Assembly (NCBI GenBank): GCA_025457885.1 | Contig: JALOTN010000013.1 | Location: forward strand, 1 to 35,478 | From: Thermoplasmatota archaeon | GTDB taxonomy: Archaea > Thermoplasmatota > E2 > DHVEG-1 | DNA length: 35,478 nucleotides | Reading direction: 5' to 3' | Shown here: positions 1-7,974 of the stretch, in pieces | Position numbering within the stretch: position 1 is the stretch's first letter | How the letters are laid out: each line of letters opens with the position of its first letter | Program-made: the position numbers and the translations under genes | Notes under the pieces: model-generated | What the model was told of the DNA's origin: nothing | Databases searched by the model: none | The model's input: only the letters and a program-made list of their open reading frames with translations

Positions 1-654
1 GCTTGTCACGGCAAGATATCACGGTTCGTCTTCCTCAGTCATCTTCATAGCACCTCACACAAAAAAATTGGTGCCTATAGCTCATCAAAAGGACTCGCAG
101 AACACTACCTCCTCCAAGAACACCAACAGAATCAGTTCCCGATGATGATCATCAGACCAGGGAGTGTCTTCGGACCACAGGCGACCACCTGGTGTCTCCG
201 GCCACTACAAGCAATCCAACAAAACCGCATCGCCCTCATAAATCAAGGGGCCGGTCTCTTTCTCCATACCTATATTGACAACCTCATCGACGGCCTCCTC
301 CTGAGCCTTAAGGCACCACGCCTAGAAGGAGAAATCATTGAGATTACCGATGGGGACAACACAACGACATGGAAGACATACCTGAATGATTTAGCGCGTC
401 TCGCGGAAAAACCACCTATCCAGCGGAACATATCCCAAACCACCGCAGCTGTTATCAGTCGGGCGATGATGCTTCGATACTATCTTTTCCATATACCACC
501 GCTTCTTACTCCGACAGCAGTCCATCTTTTCACCAATAAACAGACGGTTTCTCTTGAAAAGGCACACCGCCTCCTTGGGTATTCACCGAAGATAGATTAC
601 GTAGATGCGATGAAACATATCGAGCAATGGTTACGGCAGGAACATTATATCTAA
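1..654 (+). CDS. NAD-dependent epimerase/dehydratase (extended SDR), 5' end cut off
   Basis: The reading frame is open from base 1, so the gene starts outside the window; 217 residues remain. The visible part begins just before the SDR catalytic YxxxK motif (YSSSK, residues 26-30 of the fragment). It continues with the RPGSVFGP segment typical of extended SDRs, then HTYIDNLIDGLLLSL and EITDG, which match the substrate-side C-terminal half of 3-beta-hydroxysteroid dehydrogenase-like and sugar epimerase proteins. The N-terminal GxxGxxG Rossmann motif is missing only because of the window edge. The substrate cannot be told; nucleotide-sugar or isoprenoid-type substrates are both possible. It converges with the radical SAM gene, with about 78 bp between stops. 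Confidence 0.8.
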   Translation, partial: ACHGKISRFVFLSHLHSTSHKKIGAYSSSKGLAEHYLLQEHQQNQFPMMIIRPGSVFGPQATTWCLRPLQAIQQNRIALINQGAGLFLHTYIDNLIDGLLLSLKAPRLEGEIIEITDGDNTTTWKTYLNDLARLAEKPPIQRNISQTTAAVISRAMMLRYYLFHIPPLLTPTAVHLFTNKQTVSLEKAHRLLGYSPKIDYVDAMKHIEQWLRQEHYI

Positions 655-732
655 AAAAAGACTATCATTGATATCGGTTGGCACTATCAGATCCAGTAGC
701 TCGTATCACCTGGTAAAAACATTCTTCTGAGG
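655..732. other. Convergent intergenic gap
   Basis: Short gap between the stops of the SDR gene and the radical SAM gene. It opens with an A run and has no clear stem-loop. I see no gene in it. Confidence 0.4.
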
Positions 733-2052
733 TTAGAACTTGAAATCTCTCTTATAATAACGACGGAATGTGTAATTTGTGCCTGCTGGTAAAACCGACT
801 CAAGATTCCGGACGATAGTAAACGTGCGAAAAGCGCGATGGATGACATTAAACGTACTGTAGAATTCTTTGGCTACTCTACGACTTCCCTCAAAAAGCTC
901 CTTTTCTGTCATATTTTTCGGTTTGAACACCACATCGACTTGATTATACCGCTTCCAATCTTTGCTGATGATACGACCCTCGCGTTCCAGCCGATCATAC
1001 AATGGTGTCCCTGGGAACGGCGTTAAGATATTGATTTCGACGGCATCCAGCTCCCATTCGTACATCTTCTCAAGGGTCAGATCGAAGATATCAGGTGTAT
1101 CCTGATCGAAGCCAAAAATGATCCCGCCCTGGACCGCCATCCCATGTTTATGCAACCGTTTAATGGTTTTCTTAAAATCCTCGACCTTGTTGACTGTTTT
1201 TTTGATCCCGTTCAATGCTTCTTGGCTGACGGACTCAAATCCGATAAACCATTCCACGCACCCGGATTTTTTTGCAAGATCAAGAAATTCATCATCTATT
1301 TTCCCAAGTACGTTTGAGTTCCCGTTCGAAACCCATCCTTTATGTACTTTCTGTTTAATCAACTCCTTAAAAAGCTCCCGAGAGTAGGAAGGATTCACCG
1401 TGAGACTTGGATCATGGATGACGAAAATTCTATTTGGCATCTGCTGGATTTCTTCAACCACGTTTTTTACAGGACGTTGTTTTACCGCATGTTGACAGAA
1501 GCTCGCAATCGCACAGAACTCACATTGATTCGGGCATCCTCTCGTCGATTGAACTGCACCAATCAGTGGATTCTGACGGATGAGGTCTCGTCTGATTGGT
1601 GGGATTGCAGCCATATCAAAATCAGGATTCGGTCCGTAGAATTGTTTTAGTATCCCTTTCTCTGCATCATGGATAAGCTCAGGCCAGGTCAGCTCCGCTT
1701 CACCGAGGACGACGCTATCTGCATGCTGGATGGCTTCCTGTGGCATCGCGGTGGGATGATACCCGCCGAGTACCACTTTTTTTCCTCGTCTGCGAAATTC
1801 ATCGGCGATCTCATAGACCCGTGGTGCCGTCATTGTATAGCTAGTGATGCCGATGAGGTCTGCTGGTTCATCATAATTGATATCCTCATAGTTCTCATTG
1901 ACGATTTTAACGGTATGTTGTGGTGGGGTGATTCCAGCGAGATGTGGTAACGTAATGATAGGGTAACCAAATAGAATCGAGCTCCATGATCCTTTATCAG
2001 AATATGTTGTAGCTCCGTGTTCAATCCGTGGGAAGATAAGTAAAATGTTCAT
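733..2052 (-). CDS. B12-binding-domain radical SAM protein
   Basis: A 439-residue class B radical SAM enzyme. Residues 1 to about 130 form a Rossmann-like cobalamin-binding domain (starts NILLIFPRI; DLIGITSYT; VVLGGYHPT). Cys173, Cys177 and Cys180 in RGCPNQCEFC are the CxxxCxxC ligands of the SAM [4Fe-4S] cluster, followed by the radical SAM barrel (HDPSL, GFESVSQE, GIIFGFDQDT, NILTPFPGTPLYD). Family members methylate or rearrange unactivated carbons in lipids, tetrapyrroles and natural products, so a role in lipid or cofactor modification is possible. Nothing here identifies the substrate. It lies 63 bp downstream of the citryl-CoA lyase gene on the same strand. The gap is AT-rich (minus-strand TAAATATTAAAA near 2083-2094), so it may have its own promoter. 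Confidence 0.85.
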   Translation of the reverse strand: MNILLIFPRIEHGATTYSDKGSWSSILFGYPIITLPHLAGITPPQHTVKIVNENYEDINYDEPADLIGITSYTMTAPRVYEIADEFRRRGKKVVLGGYHPTAMPQEAIQHADSVVLGEAELTWPELIHDAEKGILKQFYGPNPDFDMAAIPPIRRDLIRQNPLIGAVQSTRGCPNQCEFCAIASFCQHAVKQRPVKNVVEEIQQMPNRIFVIHDPSLTVNPSYSRELFKELIKQKVHKGWVSNGNSNVLGKIDDEFLDLAKKSGCVEWFIGFESVSQEALNGIKKTVNKVEDFKKTIKRLHKHGMAVQGGIIFGFDQDTPDIFDLTLEKMYEWELDAVEINILTPFPGTPLYDRLEREGRIISKDWKRYNQVDVVFKPKNMTEKELFEGSRRVAKEFYSTFNVIHRAFRTFTIVRNLESVLPAGTNYTFRRYYKRDFKF

Positions 2053-2115
2053 GATATTTGCACTGGATAACCAGAAGCTGTTTTAATATTTACTCTTTAC
2101 TGTTGTTGCTTGTTT

Positions 2116-2886
2116 TTAGCGTAAATCTTGTTCTTCAGGCCCAGTATAATCATAGTCTATGCTGAACATCTCCCGCATGGGTTTCTCCTGTGTCTGCTCT
2201 TCGTAGACATGGGCGGTGAGACCAGCGACCCGTCCAAGTAAAAAGAAGGCTTTTCCCAATCGCCAATCAAACCCCATATCAGAGATGATTGCTGCGATTG
2301 CTCCATCGACGTTGATGGGGAGTTTCTTGCCCTGTGTTTTTTCCAAAGCAGTTTCTATAGCCTTGGAGAGTGCAACATGATCTTGTGCGATATGGAGCTC
2401 TTCAGCGAGGCTAAAAAGTCGTTTTGTCCGTGGGTCCGCGGTATGAATCCGATGTCCGAATCCTGGGATGCGTCTTTTTTTCTCGTTGCTATCAGCGACT
2501 AGTTGTGTTGCGATGGTTTCAATAGTTTTTCCCTCTTTTTTCATCTGAAGGATGCCTTCTTGGAGGATTTTTGCTCCTTTTTCTATTGCGCCCCCGTGTG
2601 CATCTCCAATGGAGAGAATTCCTGCTGCAACCGCGGTCGGTAGAGGTACTCCACCAGATGCTACGGTTCGTGAGGCGATTGATGAGGGTGGTGTGACACC
2701 ATGGTCGATGCAGGAGGTGAGGATCGCGTCCATCATCCTCCCATATTCCTTTGAGGGGAGTGTTCCTCGGAGTAAGAGATAGACTACGGAGGGAAATGGA
2801 ACGTTCCCGATAAGGTCCTCCTGGCGGTATCCTTTTGTTACGATATGATTGGGTTCTATCTTGGAAATCGAGGTTTTCCATTTCAT
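2116..2886 (-). CDS. Citryl-CoA lyase (citrate synthase family, short form)
   Basis: At 256 residues this is much shorter than citrate synthase (about 370-430) and matches the size of stand-alone citryl-CoA lyases and the C-terminal domain of ATP-citrate lyase. Citrate-synthase-fold landmarks are present: GDAHGGAIE with a catalytic-type His, PGFGHRIHTADPRT with the second His, and NVDGAIAAI with an Asp in the third catalytic position. The expected reaction is citryl-CoA to acetyl-CoA plus oxaloacetate. Its ATG overlaps the TGA of citF as ATGA (2883-2886), so the two should be translated together. This is not CitE, which is an unrelated TIM-barrel enzyme. Condensation in the reverse direction, or a related acyl-CoA such as citramalyl-CoA, cannot be excluded. 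Confidence 0.8.
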   Translation of the reverse strand: MKWKTSISKIEPNHIVTKGYRQEDLIGNVPFPSVVYLLLRGTLPSKEYGRMMDAILTSCIDHGVTPPSSIASRTVASGGVPLPTAVAAGILSIGDAHGGAIEKGAKILQEGILQMKKEGKTIETIATQLVADSNEKKRRIPGFGHRIHTADPRTKRLFSLAEELHIAQDHVALSKAIETALEKTQGKKLPINVDGAIAAIISDMGFDWRLGKAFFLLGRVAGLTAHVYEEQTQEKPMREMFSIDYDYTGPEEQDLR

Positions 2887-4379
2887 GGTTGTTCCTCTTT
2901 TACGACCCGGACCATGTCTATGACAGTTCCATCAAACCATTTGATGATTCCGATGATGTCATCCCCGAGGTTCGGTTCCCGTGGTTTTCCTGTTGCATCA
3001 TATGCCATTGTTTTAAGATCTTCGATTGGTAATATCTGTATTGTTCCTTTTATCTTCTTCAGAAGGTCTTTTCTGATGGGATTTATCGCGATACCGCGAT
3101 TGGTCGCGATCGCATCGATGACTGATCCGGGGGTGGTGATGGTGGTGACATCCTCCCGGACGATTGGGTTCATCTTCCGGAAAATCGGTGTCGTGATAAT
3201 AGTCAGATCTGCTCCTGCAGCGGTGTCCTGATGGCCTCCTATCCCGTGAAGGAGTCGTCCATCGCTGTGGGTGTTGACGTTGACGTTGAACTTCACATCA
3301 ACCTCGGTTGCTCCGAGAACCACGGCATCAAGGCTGTCCGCGGTTCTGCCTTTTGAAGTTGGGTCCGCGTAATGACCGATGTCTGCGGGGAGACTGGGGT
3401 CGTTTTGGATGAACTGGATTGACTCGGTATCAAAGACCTGTGAGTAATACATCTTTTTGACACGACCTGCTTTGTAGATGTCGATGATGAATTTCGTTAA
3501 TCCTCCAGTGGCGCAGGATGCGACGACATTTTTCTCCTCCAGTCGTTCTCCAAGATATTTGACTGCAGCAAGGGAAATCCCACCTGCTCCGGATTGAAAT
3601 ACCATGCCATCTTTGATTAATCCCGCAGCATCCATGAGGTCCACGCATTGACGTGCGATGTTCAATTTCTCAGAGTCATCGGTGATTTTCAGGGATCCTG
3701 ATACGATTTGTTTCGGGTCACCGATACGATCTACCTGGACAACATAATCGACGTATCGTTCTTGTATCTCCTGTGGTTTGCAGGGGTATTCAACGATTTT
3801 ATCGGTGACAATGATCACATGCTGGGCTTTCATTGCATCGATTTGTGAATACGAGATGGGACCAAATGCGCTATCTCCAACCAAACCTGTGCAATTCCCT
3901 CGTTCATCAGAGGCTGAAGCAGCGATGATAGCGATGTCAATAGGGAGTTCTCCTGTTTTGACTGCTCCCCAACGGCCTCCATGAGAGCGGAGGATGACTG
4001 GACTTTTTAAAGGATGTTTGGAGACATAATCTCCGACCGCGTCATTGAGGCTTCCTTCGATGCGACTGACGACTCCTTCCTTGATATAATCGATTACAGG
4101 TTGATGGACGGTGAAGAGCGCTGTTTGTGCTAATCGAATATCTTTTACTCCGAGTTCTTTAATGGCTGCAAGGGTTTGGTTGACAACGAAATCCCCATTA
4201 CGGAGCTGGTGGTGAAACGACACGGTCAATCCGTTTTTCAGCTGACATGCCTTTAATGCTTTCTCCAAGGTAGTAATTTTTGATGTAAATCCATATTTCC
4301 GAGCTCCTAAAAAAGGTTTGAAGGTGACCCCCGCAATCCGTGTTTCAACCATTCTTCCTGCTTCATTCTTCACTTTCAT
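2883..4379 (-). CDS. citF: Citrate lyase alpha subunit / citrate CoA-transferase
   Basis: A 498-residue protein along the full length of CitF. It includes SFHHQLRNGDFV near the N-terminus, then RSHGGRWGAVKTGE, DERGNCTGLVGDSAFG, VTDKIVEYPCKP, VDYVVQVDRIGDPKQIVSG and the C-terminal GGHQDTAAGADLTII. CitF transfers CoA (or carrier thioester) from an acetyl thioester to citrate, giving citryl thioester plus acetate. The start at 4379 was chosen because it lies 4 bp after the HD gene stop and has AGGAAG about 7 bases upstream; a longer frame to 4433 exists but overlaps the HD gene. The usual partners CitD, CitE, CitC, CitG and CitX are absent here, and citryl-CoA lyase follows instead. Confidence 0.88.
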   Translation of the reverse strand: MKVKNEAGRMVETRIAGVTFKPFLGARKYGFTSKITTLEKALKACQLKNGLTVSFHHQLRNGDFVVNQTLAAIKELGVKDIRLAQTALFTVHQPVIDYIKEGVVSRIEGSLNDAVGDYVSKHPLKSPVILRSHGGRWGAVKTGELPIDIAIIAASASDERGNCTGLVGDSAFGPISYSQIDAMKAQHVIIVTDKIVEYPCKPQEIQERYVDYVVQVDRIGDPKQIVSGSLKITDDSEKLNIARQCVDLMDAAGLIKDGMVFQSGAGGISLAAVKYLGERLEEKNVVASCATGGLTKFIIDIYKAGRVKKMYYSQVFDTESIQFIQNDPSLPADIGHYADPTSKGRTADSLDAVVLGATEVDVKFNVNVNTHSDGRLLHGIGGHQDTAAGADLTIITTPIFRKMNPIVREDVTTITTPGSVIDAIATNRGIAINPIRKDLLKKIKGTIQILPIEDLKTMAYDATGKPREPNLGDDIIGIIKWFDGTVIDMVRVVKEEQP

Positions 4380-4383
4380 AATC

Positions 4384-4899
4384 CTACTTCCTTTTTTTGA
4401 TCTCAAAATCGATGAAATCACAATGATGCACAATGATCGCTTCAGGAGTCCTATTCATTGTATCGCCCTCATGGCTATGTGCTGCGATGATATGAATGAC
4501 TTCCTTGGGAAGGTTGCATTCCTCCGCAAGCTGCGCACCTGCCGCAGGATGACGAGTTTTCTCCCCATACGCGCTTTTTACGATTTTTCCTGCTCTCATC
4601 TCATATTCAAGGAGTTTTCCGACATCATGAAGCAACGCACCAGCAATCAAATAATCTTTATTGAGGTTCTCTGACCTGGTGTTTACCACGTTCCACGCTA
4701 GTTTGGTGATTCGTTTCGTATGATCAACGAGAAGCCCGGAGCCTTCAAAGAGGAGCGTGAAGGGTATTTCTTGAAGTTGATTCCATCCACCACGATCTGC
4801 TGCCGTCTTCCATACGTCTATGACTTTTTTTCGTAAATCTTTCTCCTGGATCCAGGTGAGTTCTGTGAAATACTTCTCAATATCACGTCGTTCTATCAT
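4384..4899 (-). CDS. HD-domain phosphohydrolase
   Basis: A 171-residue single HD domain. His-Asp at residues 91-92 (ALLHDVGK) is the metal-binding pair, with further His at 117, 141 and 143 and Asp161 toward the end (HHCDFIDFE). Such proteins hydrolyse phosphomonoesters or phosphodiesters of nucleotides; the substrate is unknown. It is the first gene of the citF/citryl-CoA lyase operon, which suggests but does not prove a link to CoA or citrate metabolism. The start is supported by GGAGG on the minus strand at 4911-4907, 7 bases upstream of the ATG. Confidence 0.75.
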   Translation of the reverse strand: MIERRDIEKYFTELTWIQEKDLRKKVIDVWKTAADRGGWNQLQEIPFTLLFEGSGLLVDHTKRITKLAWNVVNTRSENLNKDYLIAGALLHDVGKLLEYEMRAGKIVKSAYGEKTRHPAAGAQLAEECNLPKEVIHIIAAHSHEGDTMNRTPEAIIVHHCDFIDFEIKKRK

Positions 4900-4913
4900 A
4901 TCAGAGCCTCCAT

Positions 4914-4934
4914 GAGTAATTGGGGTAATTACTC
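4914..4934. promoter_or_regulatory. Perfect inverted repeat at the citrate operon promoter (candidate operator)
   Basis: Arms GAGTAATT (4914-4921) and AATTACTC (4927-4934) are exact reverse complements around a 5-bp spacer. On the minus strand this lies just below an AT-rich TATA-like element (4941-4953), so it should span the transcription start of the HD-citF-lyase operon, ahead of the ribosome binding site at 4907-4911. The geometry fits a dimeric repressor site. A 5' UTR hairpin is the alternative. Confidence 0.5.
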
Positions 4935-4940
4935 ACTGTA

Positions 4941-4953
4941 TTAATAAAAATAT
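4941..4953 (-). promoter_or_regulatory. TATA-like box for the HD-citF-lyase operon
   Basis: Minus-strand CATATTTTTATTAA lies about 26 bases before the expected start point near 4922, and about 45 bases before the HD gene ATG. The position and base composition fit an archaeal TATA element. Confidence 0.4.
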
Positions 4954-5041
4954 GCGCGCGACTCAAATGGGTATCTGTTGTACAAGAAACTATTAATATT
5001 CTCCTAACAGAACTCGGAGTAACGATATCGTTTGGTGGAGA

Positions 5042-6334
5042 ATGAAATTCAAAAAGATTGATACCATCATTATCGTCGTCATGATTGTCGCTACGACATT
5101 TTTTTTGGTCAAGGCAGACTATATAAGCATCATTCTCCCAGATGTTCATACGAATCCCCCCGGGAAGAATAATACCACGGTCACTCCTCTGCCGATAGAT
5201 CAGGTTCCAGCTCCACCAACATCCCTTATTCCAGCGTATCGACGTGATGTTTCTCCTGATGATGAAGGGGTGCATTTTAACGACCTGCGTACCTCCCGAG
5301 AATGGTGGTATTTCAATGCGGTGTTCACCGATGCGACGAGTCAATTGAAGGACTGGGCGGTCGCAGTGAGTTTTAATCATGTGGCTCGTGGGGATTTGTT
5401 CGGTACTAACAAACCTGACCTGCTGATCGTCAGTATCCTTGGGAACAACAGTGAAACGTATGGTGGGATGGTCAATAAAGAGCATCATTTAGGGATTCTG
5501 AAACAGGGCACCTTACTTGCAGAGTCTCCTGGGGTGAAGGTATCATTTGAGGATAGTTGGGCGGAAGGGTCATATCCTCATTGGCATGTTCATGTTGAGA
5601 ATGCTGATGTTGACTCTGCTCATGAGATAGTTATTGATTTGGATTTCTCCGCGAGATCACTCCCGGTCTGGGCGCTTGGGTCTCATGTGATTGAGAAATC
5701 TGACAGCGAGGTTGCGAATTACGTGCTGCTTGGCTGTGTTGTCTCCGGGACGATTGTTATTGATGGGGAGAGTTTTTCAGTGAAAGGTACTGGTTCCCAT
5801 GAACATTCCTGGACGCCGAATGCGATCCGAAAATTATTCATCGGTGGCTGGGACATGTTTACAGTAACGATGGAGAATGGTTGGAGCATCTACGCGGCAA
5901 ATTATCTTCCAAGCCCTCAAGCGATCTCTGGGGCAATCTCCTCCCTTGATCCCTTTGGGACGCTTCTCATCTCCTCAGATAATGGGGAGACGATCACCGA
6001 GTTAAAGGATGTGAATCTGAAGATCACGCAGCGGGATGAAAAAGTATTCCCGTTGGTTCGGCTCCCCTCTGGTTTTAGCCTTCAAGCGGATCCAAGCATC
6101 AATCCTTTATACGTCATTAGTCAATCCCTTTTATATGGGACGAAAACCTCATTGAACGGAGATATCTCCATAACGCATGCGACAAATCACATCTGGAAAT
6201 TCCCAGCGTATATCGGGATGAAAATTGGTTACTGTGTCTATACAGGGTCTCTCTCCTGGACCGATGACGACGGGGTTCATGAAATACCAATCCAAGGGAT
6301 TGGTGTCTCATGGAACATGCGTGCGTTATTGTGA
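5042..6334 (+). CDS. Membrane-anchored AttH/CrtC-like lipocalin-fold protein
   Basis: 430 residues. Residues 7-23 form an N-terminal hydrophobic segment (signal anchor), followed by a Pro/Thr-rich linker to about residue 65 and then the folded domain. EWWYFN at residues 87-92 is the hallmark of AttH and carotenoid 1,2-hydratase (CrtC)-like proteins. The later GTGSHEHSW matches the second conserved block of that family. Known members bind or hydrate isoprenoid or other lipid substrates; the function here is unproven. GGTGGAG sits directly before the ATG, and a TATA-like stretch (CTATTAATATT, about 4990-5000) lies upstream. It is divergent from the HD operon and converges with the phosphomevalonate dehydratase genes, whose stop is only 5 bp away. 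Confidence 0.7.
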   Translation: MKFKKIDTIIIVVMIVATTFFLVKADYISIILPDVHTNPPGKNNTTVTPLPIDQVPAPPTSLIPAYRRDVSPDDEGVHFNDLRTSREWWYFNAVFTDATSQLKDWAVAVSFNHVARGDLFGTNKPDLLIVSILGNNSETYGGMVNKEHHLGILKQGTLLAESPGVKVSFEDSWAEGSYPHWHVHVENADVDSAHEIVIDLDFSARSLPVWALGSHVIEKSDSEVANYVLLGCVVSGTIVIDGESFSVKGTGSHEHSWTPNAIRKLFIGGWDMFTVTMENGWSIYAANYLPSPQAISGAISSLDPFGTLLISSDNGETITELKDVNLKITQRDEKVFPLVRLPSGFSLQADPSINPLYVISQSLLYGTKTSLNGDISITHATNHIWKFPAYIGMKIGYCVYTGSLSWTDDDGVHEIPIQGIGVSWNMRALL

Positions 6335-6339
6335 TTTTT

Positions 6340-6729
6340 TTATTTTGCGACTTCGACTGTTGCATTATCCGCGTTTAAAACCACGGTGTCTCCATCGTTG
6401 ATTTGATCAATGTCTATTTTATCAATACAAGGGATTCCTGCGAGGATAACACCAGTGGCGACGATGGTTTCGGTTTCTTTGTTGATGATTCCTTTCGGGG
6501 CGACACCATTTTTTTGTAACCCATAGATGACATAGGATCCGACGGTGGATCCTTTCCCGCAGGGAAAGACTAGGATTTTGTCTTTCACGTTCTTCCCCTC
6601 GAGGGGATGGCCTTTCTCGATGACGATACCGGTTTTGATGTTGATGCCTCCGTAGAACCCTATTGGTTCTTTGGAGACTAATGCGATGCCTTTGACTTTT
6701 CCTGGTGAAATAGTTCTTCCCTTCATCAT
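6340..6729 (-). CDS. Phosphomevalonate dehydratase small subunit (DUF126/AcnX swivel domain)
   Basis: 129 residues of the aconitase-X swivelling domain. Landmarks are RTISPGKVKGIAL, the GGINIKTG segment, the glycine/serine loop PCGKGSTVGSYV, and a C-terminal DGDTVVLNADNATVEV strand pair. With the large subunit it dehydrates (R)-5-phosphomevalonate to trans-anhydromevalonate 5-phosphate in the archaeal mevalonate pathway. The start at 6729 makes an ATGA overlap with the large-subunit stop; a second ATG follows immediately at 6726. A longer frame to 6768 exists but would overlap the large subunit needlessly. Confidence 0.87.
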   Translation of the reverse strand: MMKGRTISPGKVKGIALVSKEPIGFYGGINIKTGIVIEKGHPLEGKNVKDKILVFPCGKGSTVGSYVIYGLQKNGVAPKGIINKETETIVATGVILAGIPCIDKIDIDQINDGDTVVLNADNATVEVAK

Positions 6730-7910
6730 AATGCTGCCTCCAGAAGTTTGTGAAGATTCGCAAAACACACGTTTTGTTTACAGAATCCTGGGAGGTAGTT
6801 TCCTGCTTTGCCTGAGTTAACTCCCGTGGTCTTATACCCCATATCCTCGATAGGTGAGACAACCATGCAGGTGTCTGCGACGATATAGCCCCCTGCTTTT
6901 TCGATGATGTCTGAGTATCCCATGCGTTCAGCTGCCTCCTTCATCATCCGGGAGGTGCACACCCAGACTGGTTTACGAAGTTTCTTGCCTTTCAATTTCT
7001 CTGCAACCGCGGAGATCTCACGGAGAGATGCATGCGGGCAGCCGAGGATGACGATATCGGGTTCTTTGCCTGTGTTGAGTTTCGCATACGCCTCATCAAG
7101 TTCTTTTTTAGTGACCGTGATGGTCTCCAAGTTATCTTTTTTTACTAAGTCTGCTTCGGGGGTGAGTTCTTCAATGTGATATAAGGCAACGGCTCCTGAT
7201 GCGGCCATGGCTGCACCCAGTGATTTGAGCTGATCGGTGTCTGCGTTTTTAATACCGGTGAAGTAGGGGATTTTGTTTTTAACTTGCTTCCCCACATGAT
7301 ACCCGAGTGCTCCAAAATCTGCATCAAAAGTCAGATCAGTCTCAATGTTCACCCTGATAGTCGGTTGTCGGTTCTCCCACAGATGGAATCCGTAGTTGGG
7401 TGTCTTTCCAAGGATTGCTGCAGCAAGAGCAGACGGGCCGCCTTCTCTGTTGGTCCGCGCGCCGATGACGGAGTTTGAAAATGAAATCGCCGAGGATTCT
7501 GACCAGGCGATATGTTCACGGAACCGTGGGAGGTTCCCCGCAAGATACGGTGTACACGTGGCAGTAATCACGATTCCCATGCTTTTGAACGCGTTCATAA
7601 TCCGTAACTGGTTTTTCGCAAACTCTTTGGGGAACTTCAGTGTCTCCCAGTTCTCCAGGTCCATTCCAGCCGGGTTCAAGAAGGTAAGGACTTTTACTTT
7701 TGCTCCTTTCCTCGAAAGATCCTCAAGGAATTCTGTTCCTGGATCTGCGATGGATTTATATGAGACACCAGCGACCTGTACTGATCCGACGGGGATCATC
7801 TTATCTGCACCGTAGATGTCACCGAGTTGGACAAGCAACCGCAGCATGCGTTCAGGGACTTCGCCTTGTTCACCCTGCAATATTTTTTCTTCCTCTTTTG
7901 TAAGATACAT
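6726..7910 (-). CDS. Phosphomevalonate dehydratase large subunit (DUF521/AcnX)
   Basis: 394 residues of the aconitase-X catalytic subunit. Conserved blocks are TATCTPYLAGN, the RTNREGGPSALAAAILGKTP loop, YGFHLWENRQPT, VILGCPHASLREI and the C-terminal ADTCMVVSPIEDMGY and GFCKQNVCF. Cys119, Cys291 and Cys348 are the likely [4Fe-4S] ligands, as expected for an aconitase relative. It catalyses the dehydration step from mevalonate 5-phosphate. It overlaps the small subunit by 4 bp (ATGA) and is separated from the divergent truD gene by only 64 bp, so the two promoters lie back to back. Other AcnX members are cis-3-hydroxyproline dehydratases; the adjacent mevalonate kinase and UbiD genes favour the isoprenoid role. 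Confidence 0.9.
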   Translation of the reverse strand: MYLTKEEEKILQGEQGEVPERMLRLLVQLGDIYGADKMIPVGSVQVAGVSYKSIADPGTEFLEDLSRKGAKVKVLTFLNPAGMDLENWETLKFPKEFAKNQLRIMNAFKSMGIVITATCTPYLAGNLPRFREHIAWSESSAISFSNSVIGARTNREGGPSALAAAILGKTPNYGFHLWENRQPTIRVNIETDLTFDADFGALGYHVGKQVKNKIPYFTGIKNADTDQLKSLGAAMAASGAVALYHIEELTPEADLVKKDNLETITVTKKELDEAYAKLNTGKEPDIVILGCPHASLREISAVAEKLKGKKLRKPVWVCTSRMMKEAAERMGYSDIIEKAGGYIVADTCMVVSPIEDMGYKTTGVNSGKAGNYLPGFCKQNVCFANLHKLLEAAL

Positions 7911-7974
7911 ACCTGATTCAACCCCTATGGACAGGGTTATATGCTCGGATTATTTTAGTGTTTGTGTTTCGAAT

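Noticed and set aside
2116..2886. Calling the lyase gene CitE or a full citrate synthase
   Set aside because: CitE is a TIM-barrel aldolase and shares none of these motifs. Citrate synthase is over 100 residues longer and has an extra N-terminal helical domain.
4901..5488. Open frame of 195 codons on minus, overlapping the AttH-like gene and the divergent promoter
   Set aside because: It covers the promoter palindrome and the start of a well-supported gene. Its sequence has no recognisable family pattern.
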